From Poriferisodalis sp965208485 (GTDB lineage Bacteria > Actinomycetota > Acidimicrobiia > Acidimicrobiales > Poriferisodalaceae), in the NCBI RefSeq assembly GCF_965208485.1, contig NZ_OZ242344.1, forward strand, positions 1,240,001 to 1,304,000: a stretch of DNA of 64,000 nucleotides, in the 5' to 3' direction. Below are positions 42,519 to 50,830 of the stretch, in pieces (position 1 is the stretch's first letter; the number at the start of each line of letters is the position of its first letter). The notes beneath the pieces were generated by a model that saw nothing but the letters and a program-made list of their open reading frames with translations, did not search any database and was not told the DNA's origin. The position numbers and the translations under genes are program-made.

Positions 42519-42612
42519 GCTACGGCATATTTGCGCAGATTTGCCTCTCGGCGCGTCACTTGCGCAGAAATGCCGGACACATCGGCATGATTGCGCAGAT
42601 TTGCGTTAGGCA
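42519..42612. repeat. 60-base palindromic tandem repeat, locus C
   Basis: CGGCATATTTGCGCAGATTT at 42523 and CGGCATGATTGCGCAGATTT at 42583 are exactly 60 bases apart, with the reverse core TTGCGCAGAAATGCCGG (42560-42576) between them. The unit matches loci A and B. Confidence 0.75.
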
Positions 42613-42875
42613 GCCGGATCGGCAGCGCCGATGCCGCCGACTTGTCCGCCCTCGTCGTCGATGGCCTTGAGCCGGGCCGCACACGCGGTCTCGGCCAAGC
42701 CCTCGGCGCCGATGAACCGGCCAGGGGCGGGGCCGTCGATGTGGCCCATGATCTCCCGGTACAGGCTGAACCCGCACAGTGCGGCCAGCTCTTCGGGCAT
42801 GTCGCGGACATCTTCGGAGGACAGGCTGCAGTACTGGTTCTGCTGCTGACGCATCCAGCCTCGGCAGTACTGCAC
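42606..42875 (-). CDS. Small hypothetical protein
   Basis: This reading frame of 89 residues lies 45 bases after the glycosyltransferase gene on the same strand. Its composition looks protein-like (SSEDVRDMPEELAALCGFSLYREIMGHIDG, split by its central LAALCGF), with mixed helix-forming residues rather than the Arg/Pro bias of shadow frames. No family was recognised. The start may be GTG 42875 or ATG 42854. Its stop lies at the edge of repeat locus C. Treat as a possible gene only. Confidence 0.4.
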   Translation of the reverse strand: MQYCRGWMRQQQNQYCSLSSEDVRDMPEELAALCGFSLYREIMGHIDGPAPGRFIGAEGLAETACAARLKAIDDEGGQVGGIGAADPAA

Positions 42876-42920
42876 GCTGATACCCAGCCGTACAAGCAGT
42901 GCAGTACAGGAAGTGCCGCC

Positions 42921-45900
42921 TCAGGCCGCTTCGACGCCCGCGAAGCGCAGGTCGCAGCCGTCGCGCACCTCGCTGGCCCGGCCCAAGAAGTGGCTGTCCT
43001 CCACATTCCAGGTGTGCTCGTCGCCGTGACGCACCCGCAGGTAGCCGGCGCCGTGGGTCCAGTAGATGCGCCCGCCGGCCAGCGTGACGTCGTGGGCCAA
43101 GGCGATGTCGACCCGCCTCGGCACACGGCGCCAGCCTCCGGCGGCCTCGAGGTCGTGCCGGGAGATCATCAGCACGCCGCCCGAGACGCCCACGAACGGG
43201 ATGTAGCTCTCAGAGAACTTCTGGCGGTTCTGGTCGCGCACGGTCTTGTCGAGACGCTCCAAGTACACGTACTCAGCTGACTTCCCGACGAGTTCCGCCC
43301 GTGAGTACTCATGGGCCAGCACCAGATCCTGCACGTGGGCGGCGCCGTAGTAGTCGTCGTCGTCCATCTTGGTGATGAGCTGGCCTCCGGCCACATCGGC
43401 CGCTGCTCGCAGGACGCCTCCGAGGTTCTGTGTGCCGTCGACCCGCACAACTTGGGCGGGTCCCGGCAAAGCTGCCAGCAACGACCCGATTTCCGCATCG
43501 TCGCCGAAGCCGCCCCCGTGCAGTGCCAGCACCAGTTCGATGCGCGGATATGTCTGCGCAGCGACGATGCTCACCACATCGGAAAGGCGATCAGGGCGGC
43601 GAGTGGGGGCCAGGATCGAGACTTCAGGCATCGGCGCGACGAGATCGGCGGCCCGCAGCACCTGACGGGCGCGGCTCCTCAACGAGTGGTCGCGCAGAGC
43701 GCAGCGCCGCATCTCGATGCTGAGCTGCTCACGGCGATGCGGATCGGCCTCGGTCACCTCAGCCGAGCTCATCAACCCAACGAGCTCCGAACCCAGGCAT
43801 GCCGCCAACTCAGCATCGGGTTCGTCGATGTGCACCAGCACGCCTGCTGCTGCGAGGGCGGCGAGAACTCCGGCCCGCTCGGCAGCGAGCCGGTGGTCGG
43901 CGGCGCGGTCCACCAAGTGGTGGTGGGAGCGAAGACCGGCCAGCAGCTCGCCTCCGATCTGCAGGCTGAACACCGAGCCTCGTCCGAGCGACAGGATCGA
44001 GCGAAGGCTTGTGCTGCCGAGTTCGCACGCAGCCGACCAGCCGATCGGATTGACAGCTTCAGGGTTGAACGCCTGAACGCCGAGCTGCGGCGGCAGTTTG
44101 TCGAGCACCGCGACCACCGGGGGGCGTTCCAGAGTGCTCTTGCACAGCGCCGCCTCAGCCACACGATCCGAATCAGCCAGCAACACGTCGACGTGATGGT
44201 CGCCGCCGTCGCCGATGTGAGGTGCCACACGGGTCGACGCAGCAAGCACCGACGAAGAAGTACGGCCGGCCGCAGCGAAGCTGGCACCGAGCGGGTAGCG
44301 GGCCAGGCGCTGTACGTAGCGCTGGCTGCGAGCCTGCAACCCGAGCCAGATCCTGATCGCCTTGCGTGCACGCCGGGGCCACTGCCTGCGGATGCGGCGC
44401 AGGGCGAATCGGAGGCGGCGAACCCGCCAGCGGATGCCGCGTGCGAGCCAGCGGAGATTCCGCATCCGCCAGCCGACAGCACGGGCCACGGTCGCGACGA
44501 AGGAGGCAAAATCCTTCGGGTGACGGATGCGGCGAAACCCGGCTCCGAGCGTTCCCAAGTGTCGGCGCATCCGGGCCCACAACCGCAAGAGCCATTTCGC
44601 CGGGCTGTGCAGCTTGCCGGCGAGCCAACCCTGCGGCTTGGCCTCCTGGGTAACCAGCAAGCTGTCGACGTCCAGCTCGATCACACTGCCGAATTCGGCC
44701 ACCGGCCGGCTTGACCGACGGGCTCGGTGAGCGACCCAGTTGCGGGTGATCTGCACTCGATGGCCTGACGCAAGATCCGACTCGCCAGATGCCGCGGCGC
44801 CGAGCTGGTTCTGCAAGCGGTCAACCATCCTTGGGCGGACCTGGGCACCTGCGGGTACCCGCACGACAAACGCGGCTGCTGGATGCGCGAGGGCTGCACC
44901 GCCCGCGACTCCCATGCTGACTCGCGGGTCGGGGTCGAGCAGGCGGCGCAGCCGTTCAAAGTCCTCGCCGGGTCGCTCGTCCACCCACACGACAAGGTCA
45001 TGGTTGTCGCTGGCCAGCACCTGCTCGACGGTGTCGAGTACTTCGGGTTCGTCGGCATGCCCGGGCTCCACGGTGACCACGAATTGCGGGACCGTGTACG
45101 AGCGGCCGGGTAGAGAGGTGCGCAACCGCCGGTCGGGGATCAGGTGCGAGAGCTTGTCGCGCTGCTGGGCGAGGCTGATCGTCTCGTCCTCGCTCAGCAC
45201 TGCGCCTTCGCCCTGGTGCCAGCACAGCGCCGAACGCTCGGGCACCAGCACAGCCCCCAGCGCGTAGGCACGCCAACCGAACTCCACATCCTCTGAGCCC
45301 CACTGCGTGAACGATTCGTCAAAGCAGCCGGCCGTCTCGAAGAAGTCCTTCGAGACGGCGAAGTTGCCGCCGGTCACCGCCCGGAAGACGTCGTCGGCGT
45401 CGGAGGCCAGATCGTCGGTCGCTTCCATCCGACGCTCGATCCACTCCGGGCGCTGGACCCCGCACCCGGCGAAGAGGGCTGCGAGCGAGTCGGGGCGGTC
45501 GCGCACGTCGGCAGGGCTGACGCCGGCCATGTCGACATGGTTGCGGAATCCCAGTGTCAGCAGGTCGCTGGCAGCGTGGTGCCAGCGGGCATGGGCGGCC
45601 AGCCAGCCGGCTTCAGGCACCATGTCGCAGTCCAAGAAGACCAGCACATCGCCTTGAGCGGCACGCGCGCCATTGTTGCGCGCCCGGGCCAAGCCGAAGC
45701 CGCGGTCTTCCTGATGGACGACCCTCAGGCTCAGCGGGCTCGTCGCGGCCAGATCGAGCGCGGCCAGATCGAGGGGCGGATCAGAGCCGTCGTCCACCAC
45801 GATGACTTCGAAGAGGTCCAAGGGGTACGTCTGACGCTCGAGCCCCGCCAGCGTCAGCGTCAGCGCCTGCGGCGCCTCGTAGTAGGGCACCACGACCGTC

Positions 45901-46037
45901 ACCGGCAACAACGGCTCGAACACATCCAGCGGCACCACTCCCAGCGAGCGCCAGTCATTGCCCCGCACGTCGGCGGGCGGCGGCGTGGGACGGTGTGGCG
46001 GCAGTGTGAACACAGGCGGTCCGTTGCGGTCAGACAT
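42921..46037 (-). CDS. Two-domain family 2 glycosyltransferase
   Basis: This 1038-residue protein carries two GT-A glycosyltransferase domains. The first (about 45-290) has VTVVVPYYEAPQAL, VVDDGSDPPLDL, the metal-binding VFLDCDMVPE and the acceptor-side WGSEDVEFGWRA. The second (about 800-1010) has VSILAPTRRPDRLSDVVS, ITKMDDDDYYG and a late IALAHDVTL. The middle region is very rich in Arg (about 500-600) with no fold I recognise. The gene diverges from an ABC-2 permease and ATPase pair typical of polysaccharide export. Together they suggest synthesis and export of a surface glycan; this is inference. ATG 46037 is 96 bases from the divergent start. Confidence 0.85.
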   Translation of the reverse strand: MSDRNGPPVFTLPPHRPTPPPADVRGNDWRSLGVVPLDVFEPLLPVTVVVPYYEAPQALTLTLAGLERQTYPLDLFEVIVVDDGSDPPLDLAALDLAATSPLSLRVVHQEDRGFGLARARNNGARAAQGDVLVFLDCDMVPEAGWLAAHARWHHAASDLLTLGFRNHVDMAGVSPADVRDRPDSLAALFAGCGVQRPEWIERRMEATDDLASDADDVFRAVTGGNFAVSKDFFETAGCFDESFTQWGSEDVEFGWRAYALGAVLVPERSALCWHQGEGAVLSEDETISLAQQRDKLSHLIPDRRLRTSLPGRSYTVPQFVVTVEPGHADEPEVLDTVEQVLASDNHDLVVWVDERPGEDFERLRRLLDPDPRVSMGVAGGAALAHPAAAFVVRVPAGAQVRPRMVDRLQNQLGAAASGESDLASGHRVQITRNWVAHRARRSSRPVAEFGSVIELDVDSLLVTQEAKPQGWLAGKLHSPAKWLLRLWARMRRHLGTLGAGFRRIRHPKDFASFVATVARAVGWRMRNLRWLARGIRWRVRRLRFALRRIRRQWPRRARKAIRIWLGLQARSQRYVQRLARYPLGASFAAAGRTSSSVLAASTRVAPHIGDGGDHHVDVLLADSDRVAEAALCKSTLERPPVVAVLDKLPPQLGVQAFNPEAVNPIGWSAACELGSTSLRSILSLGRGSVFSLQIGGELLAGLRSHHHLVDRAADHRLAAERAGVLAALAAAGVLVHIDEPDAELAACLGSELVGLMSSAEVTEADPHRREQLSIEMRRCALRDHSLRSRARQVLRAADLVAPMPEVSILAPTRRPDRLSDVVSIVAAQTYPRIELVLALHGGGFGDDAEIGSLLAALPGPAQVVRVDGTQNLGGVLRAAADVAGGQLITKMDDDDYYGAAHVQDLVLAHEYSRAELVGKSAEYVYLERLDKTVRDQNRQKFSESYIPFVGVSGGVLMISRHDLEAAGGWRRVPRRVDIALAHDVTLAGGRIYWTHGAGYLRVRHGDEHTWNVEDSHFLGRASEVRDGCDLRFAGVEAA

Positions 46038-46120
46038 CCGGCACCGGACATCTCTCGGCCGCGTGAGTATGCCCCCGTCGACTGCCCCTGCCCCGCACCG
46101 TCGCCCCAGAACGGCCTTCG

Positions 46121-46126
46121 TAGGAT
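46121..46126 (+). promoter_or_regulatory. -10 box of leaderless exporter permease gene
   Basis: TAGGAT, 7 bases before ATG 46134. An in-frame ATG at 46125 lies inside this box, so the second ATG is preferred. Confidence 0.5.
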
Positions 46127-46133
46127 GACCCGC

Positions 46134-47057
46134 ATGGCCGACGAAGACGGCACGACGAGCACAGCCGACGAAGACGGCACGACGAGCACAGCCGACGAAG
46201 ACGGCACGACGAGCACAGCCGACGAAGACGGCACGGCACCGGCACGGCCGCTCATCGATCTGACGTCCCGGCCGTCGACGCTTGCGTACTTGCGGGAAGC
46301 CTGGCGGCGACGAGAGTTCGCCGTTGTGGTGCCAGCCCAGGACCTGCGGGCCCAGAACATGGACACCACGCTGGGCCAGCTCTGGCACTTGGTGAATCCG
46401 ACCCTTCTCGTTGGTGTCTACTTCTTGGTGTTCGGCGTCATCATCGACACCCGGCGCGGCGTCGGGAACTTCCTGGGCTTCCTCATCGTCGGCGTCGTGC
46501 TGTTCCATCTCACCCAGCGGGTCACGCTGGAAGCGTCCGGCTCGATCACCCAGAACCTGGGCCTCATTAGATCAATCCAGTTCCCACGCATCCTGCTGCC
46601 CGCAGCGTCCGTGAACGGACAGACCGCCGCGTTCGTGCCCGCGTTGGTGCTGGCGTTGCTGGCGGTGCTGGCCACCGGCGAGCTGCCGACGCTGCGCTGG
46701 CTGGTGCTGCCGGCCGTGCTGGTGGCGCAGTTCGCCTTTAACTTCGGCGTCGCGCTGCTGGTGGCCCGCATCGGCACGACGATGCGCGACCTGCGCCAGA
46801 TCCTGCCGCACCTGTTCCGGCTGCTGTTCTACGGCTCGGGCGTGATCTTCAGCGTCGATGCGTTCGTGCAGAGCACGGCATGGCGGCGGGCCTTCGCCCT
46901 CAACCCGATCTACGACGTGATCACCTGCGCCCGCTGGTGCCTGCTGGGCGAGCCAGTGGATTTGTGGGTGGTGGCGGGCCTCGTGGCGTGGTGCATCGTG
47001 ATGCCAGCGCTCGGCTTCTTCGTGTTCCACCGGTCCGAGCAGAGGCTCGGCGCATGA
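46134..47057 (+). CDS. ABC-2 type polysaccharide export permease
   Basis: This 307-residue membrane protein is of the ABC-2 family (TagG/Wzm-like), forming the channel for polysaccharide or teichoic-acid-like export. Its first 37 residues are three and a partial fourth copy of the acidic unit ADEDGTTST, encoded by a 27-base tandem repeat. Then comes an amphipathic segment (YLREAWRRREFAVVVPAQDLRAQNMDTTLG; key parts REAWRRREF and DLRAQNMDT) and six hydrophobic segments. It overlaps the ATPase gene by four bases. The repeated N-terminus is cytoplasmic and unusual. Confidence 0.85.
   Translation: MADEDGTTSTADEDGTTSTADEDGTTSTADEDGTAPARPLIDLTSRPSTLAYLREAWRRREFAVVVPAQDLRAQNMDTTLGQLWHLVNPTLLVGVYFLVFGVIIDTRRGVGNFLGFLIVGVVLFHLTQRVTLEASGSITQNLGLIRSIQFPRILLPAASVNGQTAAFVPALVLALLAVLATGELPTLRWLVLPAVLVAQFAFNFGVALLVARIGTTMRDLRQILPHLFRLLFYGSGVIFSVDAFVQSTAWRRAFALNPIYDVITCARWCLLGEPVDLWVVAGLVAWCIVMPALGFFVFHRSEQRLGA
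46137..46238 (+). repeat. 27-base coding tandem repeat
   Basis: Three perfect copies (46137-46163, 46164-46190, 46191-46217) and a partial fourth copy of 21 bases code for ADEDGTTST units at the N-terminus of the exporter permease. Because 27 is a multiple of three, gain or loss of copies would keep the frame. Confidence 0.9.
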
Positions 47058-47803
47058 GCGACCACACCGTCACTGTCGAGGTGCGGGACGCCCACGTCAG
47101 CTACCGGGTGTTCGAGGAGCCAGCGATGGGCCTCAAGCAGGGCTTTGCCCGGGGCCGGATGCGCCGTCAGTACCGCATGATTCCCGCAGTCCAAGGCGTG
47201 ACGCTCGATCTGCATGAGCACGAGACGCTCGGGCTGATCGGGCCGAATGGCGCGGGCAAGTCGACACTGCTCGCAGCGATGACCGGCCTGCTGCCGCTGC
47301 GTTCGGGCAGCATCCGGGGCCGGTCGCGGCCGTCGCTGCTGGGGGTGTCGTCGGTGCTGCGGCCAGCGCTGTCGGGGCGGCGCAACATTCTGATCGGCGG
47401 ATTGGCGCTGGGATTCACCCGTGCCGAAGTCGAGCGCCGGATGGACGAGATCATCGACTTCGCCGGTCTGCGGGCCGACATCGACCGGCCCATGCGGACG
47501 TATTCCTCGGGAATGCGCGCCCGGCTGCGCTTTGCCATCGCCACCGCGCGCATTCCCGAGATCCTGCTGATCGACGAGGCACTGACAGTGGGCGACGAGG
47601 AGTTCCGGCGACTCGCCGCTGAGCGCATCGACGACGTGCGCTCAGCGTCTGGGTCGGTGGTGCTGGTCACCCACAACATGAACGAGATCCGGCGCTTCTG
47701 CGACCGGGTGGTCTGGCTGGGCGAAGGCCGCATCCGGGCCGCCGGCGATCCCGCCGAGATCGTCGCCGACTACCTCACGGCCCCGAGTTCCAATGCTCGC
47801 TGA
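47054..47803 (+). CDS. Polysaccharide export ABC ATPase (TagH/Wzt-like)
   Basis: This 249-residue ATPase partners the upstream permease. Walker A GPNGAGKST, signature YSSGMRARLRFA, Walker B ILLIDEALTVGDEEF and H-loop VTHNMNEI are of the TagH/Wzt/KpsT class, in which the Asp-Glu-Ala-Leu Walker B and the Tyr-Ser-Ser-Gly-Met signature are characteristic. There is no C-terminal carbohydrate-binding extension as in longer Wzt proteins. The start overlaps the permease stop in ATGA. An adjacent two-domain glycosyltransferase supports a glycan substrate. Confidence 0.9.
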   Translation: MSDHTVTVEVRDAHVSYRVFEEPAMGLKQGFARGRMRRQYRMIPAVQGVTLDLHEHETLGLIGPNGAGKSTLLAAMTGLLPLRSGSIRGRSRPSLLGVSSVLRPALSGRRNILIGGLALGFTRAEVERRMDEIIDFAGLRADIDRPMRTYSSGMRARLRFAIATARIPEILLIDEALTVGDEEFRRLAAERIDDVRSASGSVVLVTHNMNEIRRFCDRVVWLGEGRIRAAGDPAEIVADYLTAPSSNAR

Positions 47804-47907
47804 GCAGTCGGTCGGCGCGCAGCCGCCAGTGCGAGACTGACCCTGCGGCGGCGGACGCGGGTGCAGACGGGCCGGACGGGCGGCGCATCATCCTGAACGC
47901 GTTCTCC

Positions 47908-48951
47908 ATGAACTGTGTCAGCCACATCCAGCAGGGACTGAGGGTGCGCGACGACACCCGCCAGCGGGAGTACACCTCGCTGGACCCGTGGCTGGAGCTG
48001 GCCCGCATCTGCGAGACGGGCTGCTTCGACGCCGTCTTCCTGGCCGACGTGATCGGGCTGTACGACACCTACCGGGGCAGTGCCGACACCTCGCTGCGCG
48101 AGGGCATGCAAGTGCCCGTCAACGATCCGATGCTGCTGATCCCCGCCATGGCGACGGTCACTGAGCACCTCGGGTTCGCCTTCACCAGCAACGTGCTGCA
48201 AGCGCACCCGTTCACGTTCTCCCGCCAGATCACCACGCTCGATCACCTCACCGGCGGGCGAGTGGCGTGGAGTGTCGTCACGTCGTACCTGCAGAACGGC
48301 GCGCGGAGCCTCGGCTACGAGGCGCTGCCGAAGCACGACACTCGCTACGAGCGGGCCGAGGACTACTTGGACGTCTGCTACAAGCTCTGGGAGGGCAGCT
48401 GGTCTGACGGCGCGGTGCCGGCCGACACCGAGCGCGGTGTCTATGCCGATCCGGCCGGCGTTCGGCCGATCGACCACGACGGCCCGTACTACTCGGTTGC
48501 GGGACCGCACCTGGCCGAGCCGTCGCCGCAGTGCACGCCGGTGATCTATCAGGCCGGCTCGTCGGATCGAGGGCGGGACTTCGCCGCCAAGCATGCCGAG
48601 TGCGTCTTCGTGGTGGCGGCCTCGCGGGGTCTCGAACGCATCGCTGAAGACATCAAGCGCAGGGTCGTCGCGGCCGGCCGCCAACCAGACGACGTGAAGA
48701 TCATCGCCGGCCTGTCCACCATCGTGGGCGGTACCGAAGCTGAGGCGAAAGCCAAGCACGCCGACTGCCTCGAGACGCTCTCGCTCGAGGCAGATCTCGC
48801 GCACCTCAGCGGCAACCTGAATGTGGACCTCAGCCACATCGACCCCGACCAGCAGCTCGAGACGCTGCGCACCGAAGGCGTTCGGGGACCGGTGAAGTCG
48901 TTGCTGGACTCGGCCCGGCCGGGCACGTCGAGTGTAGATGTCGGCGGCTGA
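47908..48951 (+). CDS. NtaA/DmoA-like FMN monooxygenase, C-terminally truncated
   Basis: This luciferase-like protein belongs to the nitrilotriacetate/dimethyl-sulfide monooxygenase branch, usually about 440 residues. Here 347 residues remain. ADVIGLYDTYRG, QVPVNDPMLLIPAMA, TLDHLTGGRVAWSVVTSYL and VIYQAGSSDRGRDFAAKHAE are typical. After LLDSA the family sequence stops and the frame ends in eight unrelated residues at the edge of an IS30 transposase gene. The missing 90 residues are not found on the far side of the IS. Family character also begins about 7 residues before ATG 47908 (RRIILNAF), where no good start exists. It is probably inactive. Confidence 0.7.
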   Translation: MNCVSHIQQGLRVRDDTRQREYTSLDPWLELARICETGCFDAVFLADVIGLYDTYRGSADTSLREGMQVPVNDPMLLIPAMATVTEHLGFAFTSNVLQAHPFTFSRQITTLDHLTGGRVAWSVVTSYLQNGARSLGYEALPKHDTRYERAEDYLDVCYKLWEGSWSDGAVPADTERGVYADPAGVRPIDHDGPYYSVAGPHLAEPSPQCTPVIYQAGSSDRGRDFAAKHAECVFVVAASRGLERIAEDIKRRVVAAGRQPDDVKIIAGLSTIVGGTEAEAKAKHADCLETLSLEADLAHLSGNLNVDLSHIDPDQQLETLRTEGVRGPVKSLLDSARPGTSSVDVGG

Positions 48952-49857
48952 TGCCCGGTTGTGGAGTTTTCGGGGCATCGTGTTGAGGCTGTCCTCGATG
49001 GCTGACAGCCGCAGTGGGCTGAGATCGAGGGGGGTGCCTTTGGGCAGCCAGCGTCGCAGCAGCCCGTTGGTGTGCTCGTTGGTCGGGCGCTGCCAAGGGC
49101 TGTGGGGTTCGCAGAAGCAGACCTCGATGCCCAGTGCTGCTTCGATGTCGGCCCAGCGGGCCATTTCGCGGCCTTGGTCCCAGGTGAGGGTGCGGACGAG
49201 GTGCTGGGGCCGGCGGGCGAGCGCTGCGGTGACTGCTTCGGCGACTTGGGGGGCGGTGCAGCCATCGGGCAGCGCTACGACCAGGGCGTGGCGGCTGGCG
49301 CGCTCCACCAGGGCCGCTGCGGCGCTCTTGTTCGCAGCCCCGACGATCAGGTCGCCCTCCCAGCGGCCTGCCTCGCTGCGGTCCCCGGCGGCGGCCGGTC
49401 GTTCGCTGATCGGCCGGTAATCGCCCAGCGGGCTGGCCTTGTCGCCGCGGCGGCAGCGCCGCTGCCGGGGAAGGCTCCTCCACGCATCGGCGCCCAAACA
49501 GCAGCCGCCATAGGCAGCCCGGTAGATGGTCTCCGCGCACACCCGCCGACCCGTGTGGGCCAGATCGGCGCTGATCGCGTGCGGCGACCAGCACAAGGCC
49601 AGCCTGGCAGCCACCTCGCCGGCCAGCGCGGGGTCCGCTTCGAGCCTGGCGGCGCGGGGCCGCAGGGCACGCCGACGGACTGCTCGGTGCGCCGGCTCGG
49701 CCCGGCACACCCCATCACGCCCACGACCGCGGTCCAGCTCCCGGTACACCGTTGACCGGTCACGGCCGATCAGCTCCGCGATCTCATCAACTCTCGTTCC
49801 CGCACCGGCGAACCCCTCAATACGAGCACGCTCAGCCAACGACAGCCTCTCTGCCAT
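48930..49857 (-). CDS. IS30 family transposase, no stop of its own
   Basis: From ATG 49857 the frame encodes an IS30-type transposase: helix-turn-helix (RVDEIAELIGRDRSTVYREL), the DDE core with Asp in GRWEGDLIVG, Asp in TWDQGREMA and Glu in RPTNEHTNGLLRRWLPKG, and an end near PRKLHNRASAADIY. No stop codon follows: the frame runs on, antisense to the truncated monooxygenase gene, to 47770. The coordinates here give only the part with transposase character. The gene end and right IS end have probably been lost by deletion, so activity is doubtful. Confidence 0.7.
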
Positions 49858-49938
49858 ACTGGCAACTCCACTGGCGGTTGCTTCAGTTGACAACCGGCCA
49901 TCATGACCGAACACTCGCAACCACCAGTGGAGTTCGCC

Positions 49939-50103
49939 CTCCAAGAACCGCCGCCCGCACCCGTCGCACACCATCCGCCGCCGATCCCACACCATCACCG
50001 TCAGCCGGCCCGAGACCTCCAAGTCACGGACCCTCTTGGCTCGCCGGTCATGGACACGCCCGCTCTTGGAGCCCCAATGCGAGCACACCAGACGCATCAC
50101 CGT
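49939..50103 (-). pseudogene. ISL3-type zinc-finger transposase fragment
   Basis: About 55 residues (TVMRLVCSHWGSKSG, then VHDRRAKRVRDLEVSGR and CDGCGRRFLE) match the N-terminal zinc-finger region of ISL3-family transposases. The second Cys of the first knuckle is Trp here, a sign of decay. No helix-turn-helix or DDE part follows. It is in frame with the IS30 transposase downstream and with a PPC-like fragment upstream, giving one long chimeric frame. Confidence 0.6.
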
Positions 50104-50130
50104 CGAGCGCACCCCCACCACCAGCTCCCT

Positions 50131-50334
50131 GCCGGCGTACGCGTCGTAGCTGGAGGCCAGTCCGGTGACCGTCACGGTCGCGGCCCCGGGCTGGGGGGTG
50201 CGGGCGGTGTCGGCGAGGCCGCAGACGGCGACCGTCGCCGCGGCGGTCGTGAACTCGACGGTGAGGGTGAAGGCGCCGGTGGCGCGTGCTGCGCCGGTGG
50301 TGACCTCGATCGTGCAGCGGCCCGTCCGCAGGGT
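50131..50334 (-). pseudogene. PPC-like surface protein fragment
   Basis: Residues such as GRCTIEVTTGAARATGAFTLTVE (key parts CTIEVTT and GAFTLTVE) and AATVTVTGLASSYDAYAG resemble the C-terminal beta-strand unit of secreted PPC-type proteins, like the type of protein at the start of this window. No signal peptide or full domain is present. It is probably a leftover of a surface-protein gene interrupted by the IS elements. Confidence 0.4.
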
Positions 50335-50394
50335 CAGGCCTCGGATGCGGCTGTCGCGGCCGTCGGGGCCTGAGTCGTCGTCTGAGCCGACCAC

Positions 50395-50830
50395 AGCGCC
50401 GCGCGCCGCCGACCGCCCTCACGCAGCTCCCCCCACGCCCCGCCCGCAGGCCTAATGCACCGCCGACCCAACCCACCAAAAACTCGCGCCGCGCCCACCG
50501 CGCGACAACACGACAGCCCCTCCCCCAACAGACGCACACGCAGCATCGGCACACCACAAGCCGGCAAGCCAACCCCCCGACACAGCACCGTCAACGACCC
50601 ACAACGCCAACCCGCACCACAACAGCGACAGACGAGCAGGAAACACGCCATCACGAACAGGCGAAACAGCGCCGCACGCCGACAACGACGACACCCCGAC
50701 GGCTGCAACAACCCCCGTGACCCGCGGACACCGTGAGCGCCGCCCCAGCGCGGCGGCACAGTGACGCAACACCGGCAAGACTGAGCACCGACCGCTCGGC
50801 GAGCGGCGAGCACTGCGGGAGGAGCGCCTG
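50395..50830. other. Non-coding tract with strong A/C skew
   Basis: No gene was recognised. On the plus strand, about 50400-50740 is made almost only of A and C with few T and G outside short CG steps, unlike the rest of the window. All frames through it give low-complexity sequence. It ends just before the GGGAGGAG ribosome site of the Rieske gene. Confidence 0.5.

Larger units (their letters stand above)
48930..50103 (-). mobile_element. Composite IS30/ISL3 scar
   Basis: An IS30-family transposase region (48930-49857) is followed, reading away from its start, by a piece of an ISL3-type zinc-finger transposase (49939-50103). An imperfect inverted repeat, AACTCCACTGGCGGTTGC (49864-49881) against the complement at 49917-49934 with one mismatch, lies between them. 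No target duplication or complete outer ends were found, so the region looks like a decayed nest of insertions. Confidence 0.6.

Noticed and set aside
45899..46508. Minus-strand frame with repeated VFVGCARRA units
   Set aside because: This is the antisense reading of the 27-base repeat in the exporter permease gene.
50452..50778. 108-residue minus-strand frame in the A/C-skewed tract
   Set aside because: Low-complexity Gly/Val/Cys/Ala sequence caused by base skew; no start signal or recognisable family.
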